A stretch of DNA of 14,680 nucleotides from Phellopilus nigrolimitatus (Eukaryota; Basidiomycota; Agaricomycetes; Hymenochaetales; Hymenochaetaceae), in contig JAJOHG010000545.1 of the NCBI GenBank assembly GCA_021029095.1, forward strand, positions 1 through 14,680, written 5' to 3'. Below are positions 9,028-14,680 of the stretch, one piece after another; positions within the stretch are counted from its first letter, which is position 1, and each line of letters opens with the position of its first letter. Position numbers and translations under genes: made by a program. The notes under the pieces are model-generated. The model saw only the letters and a list, made by a program, of their open reading frames with translations, was not told the origin of the DNA and ran no database searches.

Positions 9028-9716
9028 CTGTTGCAACGGAAATGATACGAATCAACGATGATTCAAGTCAACGCAAACTTCACTAATGTATAATCTGAAT
9101 ACTAATTACCGCATTTCCGGATTAATATGGACTACCCTAGAACTTGTGAGCAGTGGTATCGGCGGGTCAGTGGCGTGATTGAAGATCGATCCAGAAGTTT
9201 CGAGATATTGAGCGCGCAAGTGTTTTCGCATTTGACAGTTAGCTGGGTTGAAATTTGACAGATCCCAATCCCCGTGTGCCCATTAAAGGAGAGAATGAAC
9301 AGCTTAATGAGATGAACGAAGTGCCATATCATGATGAGCCACGAGATGATCATGAGCGCTCAAGATCAGAATGCTTCGTGCTGGCAATCGTTCATCGCCT
9401 TCGGTTAGTTCAGAGGGGAACAGCAGCGAAAACGTCAGGCTTTGTGTGTCGCGCGCGTCGACTATGAAGTTTGAGGGCTCTGGCGAGAAAAAGCGAGACG
9501 ATAAGTGCTCGGTCGGCTAATAACTTAGCGTCATGTAACGAAACCTGCCTTTTTAGTCGTGCTCGTTTGATGCATCAGCTGTTGGTAAAGCACCGGCTTT
9601 CCATCATGCGGTATGCGGCGATACATTCATTCTCTTTTACTCCGACCTTAGTCAATCAGCAGAATCTCCTCGCCTGACGAAAGACATATTGTAGAAAGGT
9701 CTCCAAGTTCAGGTAA
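9028..9716. other. Intergenic region, presumed promoter side of the transcription factor gene
   Basis: No supported gene. The short plus-strand ORF from about 9255 to 9467 begins without an ATG and has no motif. The segment presumably holds the promoter and 5' leader of the downstream gene; I see no clear TATA box close to its start. Confidence 0.5.
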
Positions 9717-12700
9717 ATGAAGGCGAACGATGGCGAGCCAAAGCCGAGAAAACGTCCTGGGCGTGTCCCGGTTTCCTGTGCCGAATGCCGCCGGTGAGTC
9801 TCGCAGCCCGGTTTACCCGTATGCCTGTACACCGGGATATCAGATACTCATCCCTCTGCTCGCAATTCGCTCTTTTCAGACTGAAAATGAGATGTGACCG
9901 CAGAGTTCGTGCTGCACCCGGAACCCTTTCCGAAATTCAAATTAACGCTCTGATTGACTGCATAGCATCCGTGTGAGAACTGCACGAAGCGCGGATGTGC
10001 TGCAATCTGTCCAGACGGTATGCTTTAAGACTAGCCTCAACTGCTCGTAAGATTCGAGCTACTTTAACCTTGTAGGTACTCTGACCACTGGCAAGCATAA
10101 CCGGTATGTATCTCCGCATTTTAAAGCGGCTTTTTTTGGCTCATCCTTCGGCAGAATGATCCTTGCGGACACAGAAGAACTCCATGACAAGATCGAGGCG
10201 CTGCTTGAGCGTATTCGGCTGCTAGAAGATGCCTTAAGAACAGCGCAGGCGGCGGCTTCCTCTCAACCACACCCGTTATTAACGAACCCATCGATCGATC
10301 TTCTTTTCCAAGCCATCCCTGTTCTTCAACCACGGGACGTCAACATTGCAGTGCGTAGCCGACCGAATGCGGAGGAGGAAGACGAAAGCCCGCTCGACAC
10401 TTCCGGTACTTTATGATTACTTTTTACCCCATGTGACCATCGCTGAATATCTGGTTTGACAGGAACTTTGTTCATTGGCGCAAATGAAGAGACAAGCTTC
10501 CTCGGTCAGACTGCGCGAGCTGATGTGAGCACTTTGTGGCTCATCTCGAATCCTTACACGGATAACTCATTGTGCTGAAGTACTTTTTGAATGTAAGCAC
10601 ACCTTACGCTTGAACCGATTTAGGATCTTCCCGTCATGACGAAGACAAGGATTCGGACAGTGATGACGGTGTCGAGTTCGGACGGCTTCCGCGAGAATTT
10701 TATAATTATACCTGGCCAGAAGCACCACCCTCGGATGACTCCATCGAGGAGACTGTCCTCAGTTTCTTACCTGACCTAAATGAGGCGTACTCACTATGCG
10801 AAGTGTACCTCAATTATGCGAAATGGCTGTAAGTCGCATCTTTCTACGACCGCCTGTCATATTTCTTCTTCTAGACTCAATTAACTCACCGCTGGATAGA
10901 TGTTTATTTGTCTCTCGCGAAGCCCTATATGAAGAATTCATTGGTAATTAATATCGGATGATGACGAGAATTCTTGTTTCGAGATGCTGAGCTTAGTTAT
11001 TATAGCGCATGTTTACCATCTTCCTAATCGTGCTTGGGCAGATACTCCATACACTTGTCCACACCGACTCGCGCTTGTGTTCGCCATATTCTCGCTCGGT
11101 GCGCTTTTCGACTCTTCGCGACCCCCATACAATCCAGAGGCAGACGATTATTACCATCTCGCACGGGTCGCTCTCTCTTTTAAGTCGTCTGTCCACGAAA
11201 CTACGGTATACTCGGTTATGACTATCGTGAGCAAGATAATGTTTCACCCTTTTCTTCTATCTTGTGCTTAAAGCATTGGATTTACGGGACGCAAAGTTGC
11301 ACGTTGCGTTCTATCTAGAGCACAGCGACTCTCCGCAAGGACACGAGCAGGGTTGGGTTATGTTGGGTGTTGCGAACAAAATGGGCTTGAGTGTAAGTGC
11401 AGACGTATTCATTCTTCCAGAAGGTTAACAAATTTACAAATTTATATCCTTTCGCACGCTTGTGTCTTCAGATGGGCCTCCGTATGTCTTTTCGGTGCAT
11501 TTTAAAATGATCATATACTTAGCGTCTGACATACCCGCCACTGGACAGATCGTGATAGCTCACGCTGGAAACTAGACCAATGTATAAGCCAGCGTCGCCA
11601 CTCGGCATTTTGGCAGCTATACATCATGGAGGCTATGACCGTACGATCTTCGCACACTCTTGACCATAAATAGTACGCTGACATCAGTCCTCATGAAGAG
11701 TCTTCGATATGGCCGACCGCCTTTGCTACCTGAAGCTTACATAGACTGCCCGCTCCCTAATGATTTGGCTTCTCAACCCTTTGACGAGGGTCATTCTTCA
11801 TGCAAGTGCTTTGCGTGATCGATCAAACAATTGACTTTTCCCGCTTATCTTTCTTCGTCCTCTTTCTCGCAGATCACGCGTGGATTGTTCAATTTACCCG
11901 ATTGGTACAACAAGTCAGGCAGGAGGCGTTTGGCGTAAAAGCTCCCTCTTATTCCGCCGTGCTCGCTCTCGACAAACAGGTACGCGATTTTAAAGAACCG
12001 GAATGGTCTGCGGAGCAATTTGCATCGGAAGGCCCGCAGGTTGCATCACTGATAAAGGTGCGACGATGGTGCGTCTTGCAGCTTCGAGAAACAGGTGTGC
12101 GATATTATATCCCTCCAAAGGAAGTTTACCTATCAATCTTTAGTACTATTACATCTCCATCGTGGTTTCTTGGTGGACGGACTCTCCGATAGTCCTCATG
12201 ATACAGCAAAACGAAAGTACGGTCAATCAGTGAAAGCTTGCTTTGAGAGTGCACACCGATTGATTGAAGGGTTGGACTGGATTTACCAGCAGGTAGTCTA
12301 TTTCTATAACTTTATCTGTTCATTTTCTCAGCGCTTTCTTTGGTGTTGAAGTGTCCTGATGTTTCGATGAAGATGAGCGGCTGGTTTTCAGCTTCCGTTT
12401 CGTCTACAGTGAGTTGGGCTCGTGTACATAACGCTGATGGCTAGCTTATGTTCGTTCTTGCTCTGTCATACAGATTATCATGTGCCTCCTGGTGGCCCGC
12501 TGCCCAAATTCAGAATTCGCGCGTCCAGCAATGGAAAAGCTGGACACCGTCTGCTCCGTCCTACAAAGAGCATCCGCCACAAACCGGACTGCACTGAGGA
12601 TTCTGGTAAGTCCAACCACTACACGAAGAATAAATCTTGTCAGCTCAAGAGCATCTTAGGAGCCAACGCAACGACTCAGACATGCGGCTCGTGCCGAGCT

Positions 12701-13121
12701 CGATCGAACGCGGCTGCGCATTCTGGGACGAGCTGCACCGCCCATCCCTATACCTGCATCGGAAGCCAACGACATGAGCAGCGCGAGCGAGCTCGACCGC
12801 TGTTGTGGTAAAACACACTTATGCACGCGACGAACGCGCAAACCCGCTTCTGTTGCCGGAAAGCAGACTGTGCATGCGAGCTTCTCTCCCGGCCCGAGTA
12901 GCCAAATGAGCCCAGGGTGGGACGCTCGGGAGATGCGCACGAGTCCATTATCATTTGGTTCCAGCGAAGGGACATCATCTGCGCTAGCGGACCCGCAGAG
13001 TTGCGGGGAATCTTTCCCTCGGTCACTTGGGCTCACAGGCGATGCGTTCGTCGGGTACCCACTGGGCAGTCAAGGCTTGGACTCGACGTGGCACAGTTTC
13101 ATACAGCAGCTTGGCTTTTGA
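9717..13121 (+). CDS. Zn(II)2Cys6 fungal-specific transcription factor, 19 exons, 752 aa
   Basis: A nuclear DNA-binding regulator; targets cannot be told. Exons I assembled: 9717-9793, 9880-9904, 9966-10017, 10076-10103, 10155-10405, 10463-10524, 10581-10592, 10650-10828, 10900-10943, 11006-11226, 11297-11392, 11472-11481, 11549-11640, 11699-11789, 11873-12094, 12144-12292, 12352-12408, 12474-12605, 12663-13121. All 18 introns are GT-AG, 49-86 bp, and the exons sum to 2259 nt in one open frame. An in-frame TAA precedes the ATG. The zinc cluster is C21-X2-C24-X6-C31-X5-C37-X2-C40-X8-C49 after a basic KPRKRPGR stretch. A linker and coiled coil follow (HNRMILADTEELHDKI, about 59-95), then the fungal_trans middle homology region with GLHRDSSRW (351-359) and YGRPPLL (387-393). 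The C-terminal 150 residues are low-complexity. Two exons are only 12 and 10 nt. Confidence 0.9.
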
Positions 13122-13851
13122 CAGGAACACTATCATTCTTTATCATTTTTTTTTTTTCACTTTCATGGATTCGTTCTGCTCTGGTTTTCAGGATTAATGC
13201 ACCACCGCAGTATATCTTAGACCCTTCGCACCTTAATTTCTTCTCATGCAGAGTTGAGAAACTCGAAAAGTGTTCTATCGACCGAGCATTCCTCGAGGAA
13301 TGGTTGTAAGGGAAAGACGGAATGCTCAAGAGCTTCGAAACTTTCTATATAGATAAATCGCAGAGTAAGTTGCTCAATCACAAAAAGAAGGGGGAAAAGA
13401 CTTGTGAGTTCCGGCATTTCTCTGAAAACAACACATGTAAAATCAGATCATTGCCAGTAGACGTATGACGCCTACGTTAAAAGCGGATCCGGATGAACGG
13501 AGGCGAATATATGAGCACAACTAAACCAATTACAAGTCTATGCTGACGCGATGCATCTAGCGAGCATCTTCCTTACTGGCTTTAGGTAATCACCACAAAG
13601 ACAGGATAAAATCAAAGGCGAAAGATTCTGCGCTATACGGAATGGGTGTAAAAGCAAGTGTCGGGCGAAACATAATTAAAATAGAATAAGAAATATATGG
13701 TGACATCATATTTCAGTGTCCAGTAGTGGCATGTACTTACGGCATCTTTCGAGAGCGATAACGTGGAATTTGCAAGACGAGACAGTGAAGTTAAAACATT
13801 CGTTTTCTCGGAAAGAGGAACAGGGAATTTCTACATTTCCAACCCAGTCAC
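13122..13851. other. Intergenic region between converging genes
   Basis: Contains the 3' ends of both flanking transcripts and a run of twelve T at 13146-13157. A short open stretch near 13192-13309 follows a TTTTCAG, but no donor or start links it to the transcription factor frame, which already has a natural stop. No gene supported. Confidence 0.6.
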
Positions 13852-14680
13852 TTAGGCAAGAACGATGCCAAAGAATGCTGCTAAAATGGCCACAACGCCG
13901 CTCGCGTGTAGGCCTAGCGCTGCGCTGCTACTGGATGTGCTGGACGCGGCGGGTGATACGATCGACGGGGCCGTGGCGGTAGGATTGGGTTGACCGAAGC
14001 CCATGATGCTGCCAGAGAGAGGTCCTGGGAGAGCGGAGGCGGAGGCTCCTTGGCCAACGAGGAATCCAACAGATTGCTGTGAAACGGAACTCGTCAATAT
14101 AGACTCGTCTTCTCGCGTAAAAATGAACCGGAAAGCAGCTTTGATCTTCAAAGTGAGAATCACATACACCGGAGTTTCCAACGTGGCTCATGGCCGCGGC
14201 CTGGAATGCCGCAAACGTGTTGCTTCCCGACGTAGGCGCATTGATTGCACCGACCATGCCGACATCGCAGTGTGGCGCCGGTATGAGCTGCTTGCAGAAG
14301 AACCAGATAGGTGAGGAGTCATTTGTGATCGTGAGGTTCCATGTAGGGAAGCCGGAGGTGGCTCCCATTGGAATGAGGACGTTCCCGAGTCGAACCCATT
14401 CCCGAGCGGGTCACAGGGATCGGTAAAGGCAGACTGAGTGATGGAGTGATTTCCGGGACTGTTATACGAGGGCACATTGTTGTTGGGACTTCGAAAGACA
14501 TGTGCAAAAATAGACGTACGCGCCAGAAAATGTGAACCTGATCACGTCCCGTTCGAGGCCGTGACAGAGTTTGGCGAGAAGATGAAAGATTAGATCCGTT
14601 TGTGCCTACTTGGATTTGCTTCAAAAAAGGCCTTGTCAATCAGGGAACGTCACGGAGTTAAATTGAATAGACATACGACA
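13852..14680 (-). CDS. Extracellular cupredoxin with GPI-type tail (5' partial, three frame breaks)
   Basis: A secreted blue-copper-like domain protein of the fungal serine-rich cupredoxin family, probably cell-wall or membrane bound. Read leftward, exons are 14680-14677 (partial), 14618-14520, 14458-14168 and 14076-13852, with GT-AG introns of 58, 61 and 91 bp. The exons give QIQVGTNGSN, then NHSITQSAF, TWNLTITNDSSPIWFFCKQ and PAPHCDVGMVGAINAPTSG. The type 1 copper ligands are all visible: His in NHS, Cys in FFC, His in PHC, Met in VGM. The C-terminus is Ser/Ala-rich and ends in a hydrophobic tail (SGVVAILAAFFGIVLA), typical of a GPI signal. The signal peptide lies beyond the window. The homology changes frame near 14583-14590, 14545-14550 and 14382-14386, each consistent with one missing base, so as read this is a pseudogene or carries sequence errors. 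Confidence 0.82.

Noticed and set aside
9255..9467. Short acidic ORF upstream of the transcription factor
   Set aside because: Starts at TTG, has no motif and no link by splicing to either neighbour; a uORF or leader exon cannot be supported.
10505..10623. Alternative 119-bp intron joining FLG directly to SSRHDED in the transcription factor
   Set aside because: It keeps a frame open but uses a weak donor (GTCAGA), an unusually long intron for this gene, and drops the GQTARADYFL segment that fits the family; the 56-bp intron, 12-nt exon and 57-bp intron fit better.
10576..10623. Apparent in-frame TGA suggesting the transcription factor is a pseudogene
   Set aside because: The stop lies in sequence removed when the later acceptor at 10649 is used; all downstream exons then stay in one frame.
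12917..13309. ORF running from the last transcription factor exon into the downstream region
   Set aside because: It is in a different frame from the family-consistent C-terminus, and its second half includes a translated T run.
14385..14405. GTCGAACCC-like box resembling a tRNA T-loop
   Set aside because: It lies inside the cupredoxin exon and no cloverleaf or A box can be placed around it.

Overview
This window reads as nuclear DNA of a filamentous basidiomycete, most likely an Agaricomycete. Four things point there: short GT-AG introns of about 50-85 bp, a Zn2Cys6 transcription factor gene cut into 19 exons, a Tf/MarY-like Ty3 chromovirus, and a secreted GPI-type cupredoxin. There are no bacterial-style operons. 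No tRNA, rRNA or CRISPR array was found.

Layout. Positions 1-4709 are the 3' part of a Ty3/gypsy chromovirus on the plus strand: reverse transcriptase, RNase H, integrase, GPF motif and chromodomain, then a short unknown ORF, then a separate ORF with two zinc knuckles, a polypurine tract and a 506-bp LTR with TGTTA...TAACA ends. The 5' LTR, primer binding site, any upstream gag and the protease lie outside the window. Positions 4710 to about 7560 are visibly AT-richer and hold a tetratricopeptide-repeat (TPR) gene remnant with one frame break and no NTPase domain. Positions 7560-9030 hold an unrecognised multi-exon gene (plus strand) and a possible small minus-strand gene, both with frame breaks. 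Positions 9717-13121 carry an apparently intact transcription factor gene; I could assemble all 19 exons into one open frame of 752 codons. Positions 13852-14680 (minus strand) carry the 3' part of a cupredoxin gene converging on the transcription factor gene.

The genes do not form an obvious pathway or cluster. The retroelement's domains work together: reverse transcription, integration, and chromodomain-guided targeting. The transcription factor and the cupredoxin are ordinary genes of fungal biology. The two most noteworthy observations are a zinc-knuckle (gag-like) ORF placed after the chromodomain of a Ty3 element, and a set of about ten apparent frame breaks spread over unrelated loci, nearly all explained by one missing base, while the 2.26-kb transcription factor coding sequence has none. 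The second pattern raises the possibility of sequence error rather than biology.
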